Positions 1 to 9,621 of a DNA stretch of 64,000 nt are shown one piece after another; within the stretch, counting starts at the first letter, position 1, and each line of letters begins with the position of its first letter. Source of the DNA: Pasteuria penetrans. GTDB taxonomy: Bacteria; Bacillota; Bacilli; Thermoactinomycetales; Thermoactinomycetaceae. The notes under the pieces are model-generated. The model searched no databases. It was not told the DNA's origin and was given only the letters and a program-made list of their open reading frames with translations. The stretch lies in the NCBI RefSeq assembly GCF_900538055.1, contig NZ_UZAC03000001.1, positions 1,922,001 through 1,986,000 of the forward strand. Direction: 5' to 3'. The position numbers and the translations under genes are program-made.

Positions 1-938
1 CAACGGTCTCTGTGGTTACGTTGCCCAATGACGAGATGAAGGGACGAATCATTGGTCGTGAAGGGAGGAATATCCGGACCCTTGAGACTCTAACAGGTGT
101 TGATTTGATCATTGATGATACCCCTGAAGCGGTGATTTTGTCTGGTTTTGATCCGATTCGGCGCGAGATTGCCCGCATCGCTTTAGAGCGGCTCGTGGCC
201 GATGGGAGGATTCATCCTGCCCGTATTGAGGAGATTGTGGAGAAATCGCGTCGCTTGGTGGATGAGAAGATCCGGGATTACGGGGAGCAAGCTGTATTTG
301 AGGTGGGTGTGCATGGTCTTCACCCTGATCTCATTAAAATTATTGGACGTCTCCGTTTTCGAACGAGTTATGGTCAGAATGTGTTACGCCATTCGTTAGA
401 GGTTGCTCATTTGACAGGTTTACTAGCGGCCGAGTTGGGGGAGGATGTCCGCTTGGCTAAGCGGTCTGGTCTCCTGCATGATATAGGGAAGTCAATCGAT
501 CATGAAGTCGAGGGTTCTCATGTAGACATCGGATTGGAGCTTGCAAAGAAGTACGGCGAGCATCCGGTAGTTATCAACAGTATTGCCTCTCACCATGGTG
601 ACGTGGATGCTGCTAGTGTCATCGCTGTTCTTGTACGTGCCGCTGATACACTCTCGGCAGCACGACCAGGGGCACGGCGTGAGACGTTGGAGGCTTACAT
701 CAAACGTTTGGAGAAATTGGAGGGGATATGTGAGTCCTTTAGTGGGGTTGCTAAGTCCTATGCCATTCAGGCAGGGCGGGAGTGCCGGATCATTGTCAAG
801 CCTGAAGAGGTAGATGATGCGGAGTCCTATCGTTTGGCAAGGGAAATTAGTCGTCATATTAAGAATCAGTTGGATTATCCAGGTTCCATTAAGGTAACGG
901 TTGTCCGCGAAACGAGGGCTGTGGAGTATGCTCGTTGA
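1..938 (+). CDS. rny: Ribonuclease Y, C-terminal part (5' end outside window)
   Basis: Endoribonuclease that starts mRNA turnover, normally held at the membrane by an N-terminal helix and acting within the RNA degradosome. The reading frame is open from base 3, so the gene begins upstream of the window; the GTG at base 12 is internal. The visible 312 residues hold the KH RNA-binding motif [10 protein letters not shown] near the start, then the HD domain with HSLEV, LLHDIGK and the ASHHGD segment as metal-binding residues, and end with the family's conserved [11 protein letters not shown]-like tail (here [12 protein letters not shown]). The membrane anchor and coiled coil are off the window. 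In Bacillus rny lies next to ymdB and spoVS; here spoVS follows but ymdB is absent. Identification is secure. Confidence 0.96.
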   Translation, partial: TVSVVTLPNDEMKGRIIGREGRNIRTLETLTGVDLIIDDTPEAVILSGFDPIRREIARIALERLVADGRIHPARIEEIVEKSRRLVDEKIRDYGEQAVFEVGVHGLHPDLIKIIGRLRFRTSYGQNVLRHSLEVAHLTGLLAAELGEDVRLAKRSGLLHDIGKSIDHEVEGSHVDIGLELAKKYGEHPVVINSIASHHGDVDAASVIAVLVRAADTLSAARPGARRETLEAYIKRLEKLEGICESFSGVAKSYAIQAGRECRIIVKPEEVDDAESYRLAREISRHIKNQLDYPGSIKVTVVRETRAVEYAR

Positions 939-1254
939 AGATCCTCCAGTGGGGGAACTGACCAGGGGGTTTGTATAGAGGGGGGTTTTCGTTCCCTACC
1001 TTGTTCGTTCTCGCATTGGGGGGTTTATGGAAGAGGGTACATATAGTTTTTTTGTCAAGAGGGGGGGGTGATGCTGGTTATAGGTAGGATGAGGGGTCAG
1101 GTTAGGTCGTTGGGGAGGTGTTTGGTTGGGAGCTTGTTTGTAGAGAGAATTGTTTGATTGTTGAATAAACTTTCCCGTAGGCTTGTTGTATAAGTATGGA
1201 AAAGAATTAGATTACTTCTATGACTGACCTTTGTTTCATAAGTTCCGGAAAAGA
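939..1254. other. Intergenic gap rny–spoVS
   Basis: No supported gene. Bacillus carries ymdB (a metallophosphodiesterase) at this position, but no ORF or recognisable remnant of it is seen. G-rich runs occur near 1059–1070. Confidence 0.6.
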
Positions 1255-1283
1255 AGAGGAATATTTCTGAGTTTATCGAATAT
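1255..1283 (+). promoter_or_regulatory. SigH-type promoter of spoVS
   Basis: The -35 element AGAGGAATA (1255–1263) fits RnAGGAWWW exactly and the -10 element ATCGAATAT (1275–1283) fits RnnGAATWW exactly, with an 11-base spacer. This is the consensus of the early-sporulation sigma factor SigH, which is known to drive spoVS in Bacillus subtilis. Transcription should begin near 1290, about 35 bases before the start codon. Confidence 0.8.
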
Positions 1284-1325
1284 AACTAAAAGTAGATCCA
1301 CCCCAACCGTCGAGGAGGTACTTGC

Positions 1326-1604
1326 ATGGTAACTCATACGCATGGAGAGGCATTAAGGGTTTCATCTACATCTAAGGCTAATTGTGTAGCAGGCGCAGTA
1401 GCAGGTGTGGTACGAGAGCGTGGTCAAGCAGAAATTCAATGTATAGGGGCTGGAGCCATTAATCAGGCCATTAAGGCGGTTGCTATTGCACGAGGGTTTG
1501 TAGCTCCTACTGGGATGGATCTGATCGCGATTCCGGCATTTACGGATATAACGATTGATGGGGAGGAACGGACGGCTATTAAATTGATCATTGAGCCCCG
1601 GTAG
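1326..1604 (+). CDS. spoVS: Stage V sporulation protein S
   Basis: Small Alba-like regulator of sporulation and septation. The 92-residue product matches the SpoVS family almost end to end: KANCVAGAVAGVVRERG, then IQCIGAGAINQAIKAVAIA and RGFVAPTGMDLI, ending in an ERTAIKLIIEPR-type tail. The first nine residues are slightly longer than in Bacillus. A strong ribosome-binding site GAGGAGGT (1312–1319) sits 6 bases before the ATG. It has its own SigH-type promoter and a downstream hairpin terminator, so it is probably monocistronic. Its presence is a good marker of an endospore former. Confidence 0.97.
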   Translation: MVTHTHGEALRVSSTSKANCVAGAVAGVVRERGQAEIQCIGAGAINQAIKAVAIARGFVAPTGMDLIAIPAFTDITIDGEERTAIKLIIEPR

Positions 1605-1674
1605 GGGGTTGGTGACAAAGTGATGTGATTTTTGCAAAATTGCAGATTTTTCGTATTATTTTCCATAAGGGAGG

Positions 1675-1712
1675 AAACCTGTTGCTTTGCTGAGCAGGTT
1701 TTTTCTTTTTTT
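1675..1712 (+). terminator. Intrinsic terminator after spoVS
   Basis: Stem AAACCTG (1675–1681) pairs with CAGGTTT (1695–1701), followed by a T-rich tail to about 1712. Confidence 0.75.
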
Positions 1713-2582
1713 ACCGGTTCGTCAGTTAGTTAGTCAGAGAGTTACAACGTGTAGTTTTTGTGATGGGATAAAGAAAATTTTGCCCCTCGGTCTGTGCGTT
1801 GTTTTGAATACAATGGAGGTCCTTTGGGGCTCACCATTCCCTGGGGGGGAATTCACATATGCGGGGTGATGGGTAGGACCAAGGCTTATATTTTTGGTTT
1901 CTGACCTAACCTTGGATTTGGAATACATTGGGTGGCTTTTTTCTAAATCCTGGATTTTAAGGATGGATCAGAATAAAAGAAAAAGCATGTGCGTTCTTCC
2001 TATTATGTATTATTTTTTAATTTTATTTTTATGTATATAATAACTGTATTCATTTATGAAACATTATGATGGTTTTCCTCCTGATTCTTTTCTAGGTGGC
2101 TGTTGCGACATACAAGGGGTAAAGTCTTCCTAGTTTCCCCCCATCCGAACCCAAAGACGTTTTTATATAATATTTTGTAAATCGTCCTATTTTTATTCAT
2201 ATTGCTTGTTTCTGTATGCATGCAAGTATGAATTTACATGTTGGGAATGCTGCTTTTTCCGGTTCCGTGGTTGGCGTAAGCCAATGTTGAAGATTGCACT
2301 AAAGGAGTACCCCGGTTTTGGATGGTTATGTTCATTCCAATAAAATATATGTTGATGCAAATAGGAGAGATCTATTCACATTCCTCCTCTTTTAGAAAGA
2401 AATCCATCAAAGAGTTAGGATACAACCTGTTCCTAACGATATCGTTAATAAGGACGTTTCCTTACAGAATATATATTTATTCTATTTAACAACAAATACA
2501 TACATATAAATATTTTTTTATTAAGAAGAATCAAATTTTCTACTGTAGGGACGATCGTAGGACGGGAAAGCACAAGGGAATA
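1713..2582. other. Gene-free AT-rich region
   Basis: Only short ORFs without recognisable products. Probably non-coding; part of it may be the eroded 5' portion of the group II intron that becomes recognisable at 2583. Confidence 0.5.
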
Positions 2583-2884
2583 TCCTTTGACTTCCTGGGG
2601 TTTACGTTTTGCCTGTGCCAGGCCGTAACCCGTGTAGGGAAGGGAGGGTTTCCGGGTCACAATCCAAGCCATCAGCCGGAAATTGGGGAAGAAGAAGTTA
2701 AGCGGGGGAAGGGCAAATAAGGAGGCATGTGAGGCCAGGTATGGAACTGCACGAGGTGGCGGAAGGGTCCAATCCTAATCCTATAGGGTGGAGGGACTGG
2801 GTGAACTACTATAGCGCTTTTGATCCCTCATACCTGGGAAAAGCTTTACGCAGCTTTGACGACAATGTTTTGGCCTGGGGGGCC
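2583..2884 (+). pseudogene. Group II intron RT/maturase, upstream exon (degenerate)
   Basis: Relic of an LtrA-type reverse transcriptase/maturase. SFDFLGFTF is read from about 2585 in one frame and the X-domain block NPIGWRDWVNYY...LGKALRSFDDNVLAWGA in another (open from 2729), so at least one frameshift and a stop near 2719 separate them. The catalytic YADD box is not present here. The frame that reaches 2884 is exactly the one that resumes at 4562 after the nested intron. Confidence 0.75.
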
Positions 2885-3790
2885 GTGTGTCAAGAAGTCG
2901 TTCAAGAGATGAAGGTTGCTCGGCCCTTCGTAACCGGCTGATAGGTAGCAGGTTACAAACCGCCTAGTGCTGCTGGTGTGGAAACACCCCGGTGGTGAGC
3001 GATCTAGGAAAAGGCAGGGCATGACCCTGTCAGGTGGGAAACGGGGAGATCAGCGAAAGCGAACCGTTCGAAGACGCATCGAAAGGTATAGTCCATGTCA
3101 AAACCGATGTGGGTCCCGAACGTCGGGATGAACCGTGGGGGATGACCTATCTACTGCCCCGGTGGCATGCGGTGTTCAGGCGGGATGTGTGTCAAGAAGT
3201 CGTTCAAGAGATGAAGGTTGCTCGGCCCTTCGTAACCGGCTGATAGGTAGCAGGTTACAAACCGCCTAGTGCTGCTGGTGTGGAAACACCCCGGTGGTGA
3301 GCGATCTAGGAAAAGGCAGGGCATGACCCTGTCAGGTGGGAATCGGGGAGATCAGCGAAAGCGAACCAGCCGAAGACGCATCGAAAGGAATAGTCCATGT
3401 CAAAACCGATGTGGGTCCCGAACGTCGGGATGAACCGTGGGGGATGACCTATCTACTGCCCCGGTGGCATGCGGTGTTCAGGCGGGATGTGTGTCAAGAA
3501 GTCGTTCAAGAGATGAAGGTTGCTCGGCCCTTCGTAACCGGCTGATAGGTAGCAGGTTACAAACCGCCTAGTGCTGCTGGTGTGGAAACACCCCGGTGGT
3601 GAGCGATCTAGGAAAAGGCAGGGCATGACCCTGTCAGGTGGGAATCGGGGAGATCAGCGAAAGCGAACCAGCCGAAGACGCATCGAAAGGAATAGTCCAT
3701 GTCAAAACCGATGTGGGTCCCGAACGTCGGGATGAACCGTGGGGGATGACCTATCTACTGCCCCGGTGGCATGCGGTGTTCAGGCGGGAT
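2885..3790 (+). repeat. Three tandem 302-bp copies of the intron 5' segment
   Basis: Units 2885–3186, 3187–3488 and 3489–3790 are each 302 bases and nearly identical. Unit 1 differs from units 2 and 3 at a few sites (for example CCGTTCGAAG versus CCAGCCGAAG). Each starts GTGTGTCAAG and ends GGCGGGAT. Each unit also yields an open frame of about 69 codons that is merely a by-product of the repeat. Confidence 0.95.
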
Positions 3791-4125
3791 GAACCCGATT
3801 TAGGCTCTTGATCGGAACTTGAGAGATCGTCGTACGGCGTCTGGCTGTCGCCAGATGTATAAAGACCGAGGACAAACCGAGGTCCCGTGCACGAAGTCGG
3901 ATCAGCTCATAGTAGTGAGGAAGCTTCTGTAATGGAAGTGGAGCGAAGGGGCTGACTCATCCTGCGGAGGACAGTTAGATGAGAACTTTAGCGGGAGATC
4001 CGCTGGAGGAGATCAAACGACAACTTTAGTGGAGATCCACTATAGGAGGTCACTGGAACCTCGGAGCAACATCCCCATAATCGAAGTAGGACCTAAAGGG
4101 TCTGAAGATTGGGATGGGATGAGAA

Positions 4126-4196
4126 GAGCCGGATGATGCGAGAGTATCATGTCCGGATCTGTGAGGGACTCGGCTGAAATGCCGGGTCTACTCGAC
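4126..4196 (+). ncRNA. Group II intron domains V and VI, copy 1
   Basis: Domain V spans 4126–4159, 34 nt, starting GAGCCGGATG and ending TCCGGATC, with a GAGA tetraloop. The AGC catalytic triad is present, but G3 faces A rather than the usual U. Domain VI follows, and the segment ends CTACTCGAC with a candidate branch-point A seven bases from the end. Confidence 0.75.
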
Positions 4197-4490
4197 GAAC
4201 CCGATGTAGGCTCTTGATCGGAACTTGAGAGATCGTCGTACGGCGTCTGGCTGCCGCCAGATGGAAAGACCGAGGACAACTGAGGTTCCGTGCACGAAGT
4301 CGGATCAGCTCATAGTAGTGAGGAAGCTTCTGTAATGGAAGTGGAGCGAAGGGGCTGACTCATCCTGAGGAGGACAGTAAAATGAAACTCTAGTGGGAGA
4401 TCCGCTAGAGGAGATCACTGGAACCTCGGAGCAACATCCCTATAATCGAAGTATGACCTAAAGGGTCTGAAGATTGGGATGGGATGAGAA

Positions 4491-4561
4491 GAGTTGGATG
4501 ATGCGAGAGTATCACGTCCAGTTCTGTGAGGGACTCGGCTGAAATGCCGGGTCTACTCGAT
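4491..4561 (+). ncRNA. Group II intron domains V and VI, copy 2
   Basis: Domain V spans 4491–4524, 34 nt, starting GAGTTGGATG and ending CCAGTTC, with a GAGA tetraloop. Here the triad reads AGU instead of AGC, but the opposite strand has the canonical GUUC. Domain VI and the CTACTCGAT end follow. Confidence 0.75.
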
Positions 4562-4769
4562 AAAAAGAAATACAAGAAGCCCAATAGCATGCGAAAAGTC
4601 CGTAGGTGGATTCAGTATATACGATGGAGAGTACGGGGGGGGACCCATTTCTCGCTCGTTAGTATCCACCAGACGCTACAATGGGGCCATAGGGGCTGCA
4701 TAATGCGGGGAGTAGTACGTGTGTGGGTTCTATGGGGGAGGGTTGGCCGGGATGCCGTCCTTACCCGAC
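4562..4769 (+). pseudogene. Group II intron maturase, downstream exon, and degenerate domain V–VI
   Basis: Continues the maturase X domain as KKKYKKPNSMRKVRRWIQYI, matching YRKPNSMRKVRRWIQYI of the related copy at about 60190. Downstream, 4697–4769 resembles an eroded domain V/VI (TAATGCGGGGAGTAGTACG, then TTGGCCGGGATGCCG), aligning with 60298–60363 and 57035–57095. The protein frame runs on to 4921 but has no family similarity beyond the X domain. Confidence 0.7.
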
Positions 4770-5556
4770 GGTGTTGGGTACCGGGATCAAGTAGAAATCC
4801 CCTTCTTCCCTATTCTCATACTGTATTGATATGGGAAACTTATGGGGGAAGGATGGAGAACAAGAGCAAATTTTTTATATATACTATAAAAATTAATAAA
4901 ATTTATAAAAAAGTATTTTAAAAATAATGCGTGGAAATGTTCACCCTGGGGGGCTTCAGAGTGGGGTTGAAGATCCCTCCTCAGGGGAACACATCTGTTC
5001 GGATGTTGCCTTTTTACATACTATTTTTATTTTTTATATAAATAAAAAATTATCAAAAAAGATAATGACAGGTTATCAAATCCGCTGTATACTGTTCCAT
5101 ATAGCTGTAGGAAAATGTGGGTAAGGGGTGTTACTACCGACGATCTATCCCATATATTCTATTCTATCCCCTCTGTGAAGAGGGAAACGTGCAATCTGAG
5201 ATAAGGAGATGATCGTAAGTTTAGACCGAATGACATCGAATCGTAACCCGCGAAGGGGCGATATGGATGGGACAGTGAAGAAGGTCCCATGTAATGTAGT
5301 GGGGTGTTGCGTGTGATTCTGTAGGAAGGTTGTCTAACTATACCCAATTCTATTTCAGAGTGAAGTGGCTTTGCTACCATATCGGTTTTGCTCTTCATGT
5401 ATGTATTATGAAATTCGCTATTTACTGCCACCCTACACCACCCTACCATGCCATCATCAATTATTACGATGATCTGCTCATCTACATTGCAAATTTTGTT
5501 TCTTTTCCCCTACAATGAGTGGTAGAAAACTATCTTTAAAGAGAGGATATGCCCCT
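4770..5556. other. AT-rich intergenic region
   Basis: No supported gene. A short motif around 4987–5008 (ACATCTGTTCGGATGTTGCC) recurs in diverged form near 7984 and, inverted, near 35790. Confidence 0.4.
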
Positions 5557-6408
5557 ATGATGAGTCGAACCACTCTTCTTAACACCGCGCCTAACATCAC
5601 ATCAAAACCCTGGTTGTCCTTACCGCAAATCTGTAATCGGGAAAAAAGTCGTCTGACCACGCTGCAGAGATGGTGTTCCTTTTTTTCTGATAATGGGATC
5701 AGGGTGCGAAAAAAGGAATCTGAGGAGCCAGAGTTTGCTCTTATGGTACGTTTCGTATTTGTTATGCTCCTATGGGGCATCACGGGTAAAAGGGAATTAT
5801 GCGTCTTCCTGCAGGGAAACCAGTGGGCTCGCGAGATCCTCGGCGTTGGAGGGGATTTCTCCTTTGTTATTATGCAGTCTGATTTTGAAGACTATGACTT
5901 ACATGTAGCTAAGAGTATGGAGAGTCAACCTACTATCGTTGTAAATACTATCCACCTCGGGTCCAACCATCATGAGATTCCTGAAAACCTTTGCTTCCAT
6001 AGCACCCACATTGATACCCGCCTAAAATGTCATAAACGGGGAAAAACACGGGGTGATGAAAATTACCACGTACAATGCAAATTACACCTCCTAACCGATT
6101 TGAGCGGCAGTGTGACACTGGGACTAGCAGTAACACCCATTGATGTGCACCATGCCACTGGAATTGGGGCCCTTCTCAGAATTGTACATCCCTCGCTTGA
6201 TCTCGTTGGAACATCGATACGAGTTGATCTCAGACGGGGGAAGAAACAATTACAAGATCATATGGACAAAATTGACCCCCACCACCAGATCGAATTCGAG
6301 TTTGAAGAGTATGATGACACTAAAATCATACCCATGCGGCAACTGTTACATACCCTCCTGGAAATGAATCGTCACAGACCAGATCCCTATCTCCGCCTCT
6401 TTCGCTAG
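5557..6408 (+). CDS. Transposase-like DDE-fold protein
   Basis: About 283 residues, paralogous to the minus-strand gene at 8779–9621. Both share an N-terminal block (PWLSLPQICNREKSRLTTLQ versus PWLTIPGLSRREKERLTTLQ), a middle block with LLWGITGKRELCVFLQG and REILGVGGD, and a later block YHVQCKLHLLTDLSGSVTLG, then AVTPIDVHHATGIGALL. The last resembles the DDE transposase core (GYK-HLL-D...VTPANVHD). A full catalytic DDE triad cannot be assigned, and no terminal inverted repeats were found. Start chosen at ATG 5557 after GAGAGG (5541–5546); the frame is open from 5515. It may be an eroded or repurposed transposase. Confidence 0.5.
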   Translation: MMSRTTLLNTAPNITSKPWLSLPQICNREKSRLTTLQRWCSFFSDNGIRVRKKESEEPEFALMVRFVFVMLLWGITGKRELCVFLQGNQWAREILGVGGDFSFVIMQSDFEDYDLHVAKSMESQPTIVVNTIHLGSNHHEIPENLCFHSTHIDTRLKCHKRGKTRGDENYHVQCKLHLLTDLSGSVTLGLAVTPIDVHHATGIGALLRIVHPSLDLVGTSIRVDLRRGKKQLQDHMDKIDPHHQIEFEFEEYDDTKIIPMRQLLHTLLEMNRHRPDPYLRLFR

Positions 6409-8778
6409 TTTTTTGTGCTGATTTTTTAGATTCAACAATATCCCGCCCTGTCGTTTGATATGGCAAGTGTAGGGAACCCATCACCGTCAATATGGATGGG
6501 TTCTCTGCCTTCCTATCTCCCTTTCCAAACATCGTTTTTGGGTCCCTGTATTTGGGTTCTAAGGAACGAACCATTTGAATACAGGAGCACCATGTCAACT
6601 AGATAGGAAATAGGAGAGGCGGTTTTGTCTTTGTGCCAGCTCCAGGGTTGTGGGTTTTTCCCTATAGGGGTCCCTTGTTGGGCCCAATTTATGGTGGTTT
6701 TATTCCGTCGGCATTTGCAAAAGAACTTGGTCCGTGCAACGAGGTAGACACGGCAAATAGAGGGCTGCTGAAGTGTAGGTGTTCGATGTAAAATATTTTT
6801 ACTAAATTATAACATAAAATGTATGTTTGGGTCCTGATCTTGTTTTCCCTTTCTTTACATATCCACTAGCTACTTACGAGCAGGTTGTTCCAACCGCTAG
6901 GTATCTAAATCCTGTATGATAAAAGCTGGGGAAATTCTAATGCGGAAAGGGTCTGGATGTGATTGGTCAGCTAGGAAAGAGATGAATATCCGCGGCGGGA
7001 AAGCAGTAAGGGGAACGATGGGGGAGGATGGCTGCAAAATCATAAGGAATGGCTATAGAAATCTACCCTAGATACCCCATAGGGTCCCTGTTACCTTCCT
7101 GATTCCACGGTTATGGAATGCTAATTTTGTTCGATTTTTACTCCTACTAGAACCTCTTCCTGACACGATATATCGTGGGGGGGACCCTGCAAGGCAAACG
7201 AAGTGGACCTCGGCAAGAGGATCCCCCCTTTTCCCAACGTCTTATGTTCCAGTGGGATGGCCTGTTTGGACGCATACCCCCGCAGAGTTGATACTCCGCG
7301 CTTCAAGACAATGCCTAGTTGCCTGGGGATTCGTAGCGGAAAAGAAGAAAAAGTAACCTTCTACATAGTGATAGGACACAGATGGGATGGTATCTGGAAG
7401 GTTCTCTATAGTTGGATTGAGGATCTCTCCCCAATGTTGTTGGGCACCTGAGGACCAGGTTTTCAAAAGTCCTTCGCTTACAGCATTGACTTCCTTGATC
7501 GTTATCGATGCCCCCTCTGGTCTCAGGATGGCCATTCGTATCTATGATCCCGCATCTGATGGGCAAACGGGACCCATTTCTTTAAGAACCCGCGGGATGC
7601 CCTTTGAGAGATTGCACAGGGAAGGGTTGGGAACTTCTCGAAGATAGTCCATTCAACTGGCTTAGGGATCTGCAAGGATTATGAAACAATGGATCTGAAA
7701 ACGGTGAAAATAGTACGAAAAGGACTACGCGATCGTACTGTCCATCCGACTTTGCCCATAGGAAGTTGAACCGGGGTACGAATGTCCTGGAAAACCCAAA
7801 AGGAAATGGGAAGCACAGTACAGACCAAGCCCGCTGTGATCCTGATGATAAGGCTGCTTATCGAATAGCGGTTTTTTTCTGCTTTGGTCATACCCAAAAC
7901 AGTGGGGAGAAATGGATCAGAGAACGGTATATAGGAATGGTACATATAAATGGATAAAAAAATCAAAAAAATATGGGGGGAATGCACATACCCATCCGGA
8001 TGTTGCCGGTATTCCCTGTAATCGTTCGTCTATTCTTCATTTTTTCATCCGGGTCTCTTCCCCCTCGGGGATAGACTATGGGCTGGCGGAATGTACCCTC
8101 CTGGGTATACCAAAGGTGTTTGCAATTTTTACTGAAAAGGGGGAATATACCGATTTGAAATATTTTATTTATCATCATATGGTACGATAAATAATAGACA
8201 GAAGTACACTGTACTATTATAGAAATATGTGTTTTTGGTTATTTTAGTATGAATAACTAAGGATATATCGACGATGGTATAGTTTGTACTAAAGTGATTT
8301 TTATCATTGTCATACATAATGTTGGGATAGATGCTGGGTAAAGGGATACCCGAGATCTACAGAGATAGCGCCCTTGATCACTCTACCATAGTCTAGAGTG
8401 ATCGTAATAAATAATAAGTATAATTTTATTATTTTATTTTCAGGAGGGATCGTTCCTAATCATCATGAGGTTCATTTCGTCTTGGTTCTAAAATCATTGA
8501 ATAATATATGAGAATCGAAGGTAAAGATAACGGAATCCCTTGTTCAAAATAGGAATTATGATCCAGATGTTCCCCTAATGGTCGTTTCCGAATGTTGGGT
8601 TTAGTGTGGATAGGGGAGGATATACAATCTATATACCATGGGGGATTACGACTTCTCCGATCGTTTGTTTCCCCCTCTATGATTTACTATGGTATCTACT
8701 TCGACGTATCTGATTATTTTTTATTGTGTATTTTTTATAATTTATGTATTGATTATTTTTGTATATTTTTGCGGATTA
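6409..8778. other. Large gene-poor region
   Basis: 2.4 kb without a recognisable gene. Overlapping ORFs of 60–100 codons on both strands (7121–7990) match nothing known to me and may be relics. A perfect 10-bp inverted repeat, GATCACTCTA/TAGAGTGATC, lies at 8376–8403 without a T-tract. Confidence 0.5.
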
Positions 8779-9621
8779 TTAGGGACGATGATTTCCATGG
8801 ATGCACATCGTGTCGCAGGCGCGGGCGAATGTACTGGAAATAGGTAGTGTCTGTAGAATCCTCCGTTGGATGGGGGGGAGGGGTGCGATGGTAAGGCCAA
8901 ATTCTTGCGCTGTGGGGGTAAGTTTTGCTAATTTACCGTCCCCCCATAGGCGTCTACAGTTGGTTTGTGCGGCCAGTGCAACAAGCTTTCGACTTATTGG
9001 TGCGTTGTCCTTATTGTTGGTTGTGAGGGAAAGGGTGAATCCAAGGGTTACACCTCCATCAAGGGTGGTTAGGAGGTGTAACTGGTATTTGTAATGATAA
9101 GATCGTAGCACGGTGGTCTTTGTATGTTCCTGTGGTTGGAATGCAGCATTTATGGTATGGTTACTGAGAAGGAACTGGCGGATGTGTGTGCGGGGCAAGA
9201 TCTTCTTTACCCAAGTAGGGGGGGCGGTAAAAACGAGGATAGGCCGATTGTTGTCATTTTTTCGTGGGTAGATGACCTGTAAATTTTGTTGGTATTCCCG
9301 TACCCGTAAGTAGAGTGTGGCGTAGGGGAGTTCCCCCTGAATGCCAAGAATCTCACAAACCCATGGACATCCTTGCAAAAAATCAATCAACTGTTTCATT
9401 GTGGCTAGATCCCATAGGATCGTTGTGAGTCCCAATCGCAACAGTAGAGGGAAATCGAGGATCCTTGTGCGTCCACGCCGGAGGGGGGATAGTGGTCGTA
9501 TGGGCAGAAGGGGGCGGCTCCATGTTTGCAGGGTGGTTAGCCTTTCCTTTTCCCTCCTACTCAAACCGGGTATGGTCAACCAGGGTTGTTTTGCTAAATT
9601 TGGTGCTATTTTCTGGATCAT
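8779..9621 (-). CDS. Transposase-like DDE-fold protein (paralogue)
   Basis: 280 residues, related to the product of 5557–6408. Blocks shared with it include APNLAKQPWLTIPGLSRREK, FLQGCPWVCEILGIQGELPY and YHYKYQLHLLTTLDGGVTLG, then FTLSLTTNNKDNAPISRKLVAL, and it continues to LWGDGKLAKL, close to the second-aspartate region of IS transposases. The catalytic residues are not all identifiable. The two genes face each other across 2.4 kb of empty DNA. Function unknown; relic transposase is the best guess. Confidence 0.45.
   Translation of the reverse strand: MIQKIAPNLAKQPWLTIPGLSRREKERLTTLQTWSRPLLPIRPLSPLRRGRTRILDFPLLLRLGLTTILWDLATMKQLIDFLQGCPWVCEILGIQGELPYATLYLRVREYQQNLQVIYPRKNDNNRPILVFTAPPTWVKKILPRTHIRQFLLSNHTINAAFQPQEHTKTTVLRSYHYKYQLHLLTTLDGGVTLGFTLSLTTNNKDNAPISRKLVALAAQTNCRRLWGDGKLAKLTPTAQEFGLTIAPLPPIQRRILQTLPISSTFARACDTMCIHGNHRP

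Larger units (their letters stand above)
2885..4561 (+). mobile_element. Nested ORF-less group II intron with duplicated segments
   Basis: Begins GTGTGTCAAG, matching the group II 5' consensus GUGYG, and ends CTACTCGAT, matching the terminal AY. It contains 34-nt domain V hairpins with GAGA tetraloops at 4126–4159 and 4491–4524, each followed by a domain VI-like hairpin and CTACTCGAY. No RT ORF is present. The architecture is A-A-A-B-B: three 302-base copies of the 5' part (2885, 3187, 3489) and two copies of the 3' part (3791–4196 and 4197–4561). Removal from 2885 to 4561 restores the host maturase frame. Whether it splices cannot be told from sequence alone. Confidence 0.8.
3791..4561 (+). 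repeat. Two tandem copies of the intron 3' segment
   Basis: Copy 1 (3791–4196, 406 bases) and copy 2 (4197–4561, 365 bases) both begin GAACCCGAT and end CTACTCGAC or CTACTCGAT. The extra length of copy 1 comes mostly from a local duplication around 3980–4045 (two versions of CTTTAGYGGGAGATCC-like sequence). Confidence 0.93.
2583..4769 (+). mobile_element. Composite: decayed group II intron hosting a second group II intron
   Basis: The outer element is a decayed group II intron. It has a reverse-transcriptase end with FDFLGFTF (about 2588), a maturase X domain (NPIGWRDWVNYYSAF, then ALRSFDDNVLAW), and a degenerate domain V–VI near 4690–4769 ending CCCGAC. At base 2885 its maturase frame is broken by a second group II intron (2885–4561). 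The flanks rejoin in frame: ...VLAWGA at 2884 continues as KKKYKKPNSMRKVRRW from 4562. An uninterrupted relative of the outer element lies at 59840–60385. The 5' RNA domains and most of the RT of the outer element are missing, so the outer element is not expected to move. Confidence 0.8.

Noticed and set aside
2889-3545. Repeated 69-codon ORFs in the 302-bp units
   Set aside because: They arise from the tandem intron segment and have no start signals or family similarity; the DNA is better explained as intron RNA.
7121-7990. Cluster of 60–100 codon ORFs on both strands
   Set aside because: None resembles a known protein; probably chance frames in decayed DNA.
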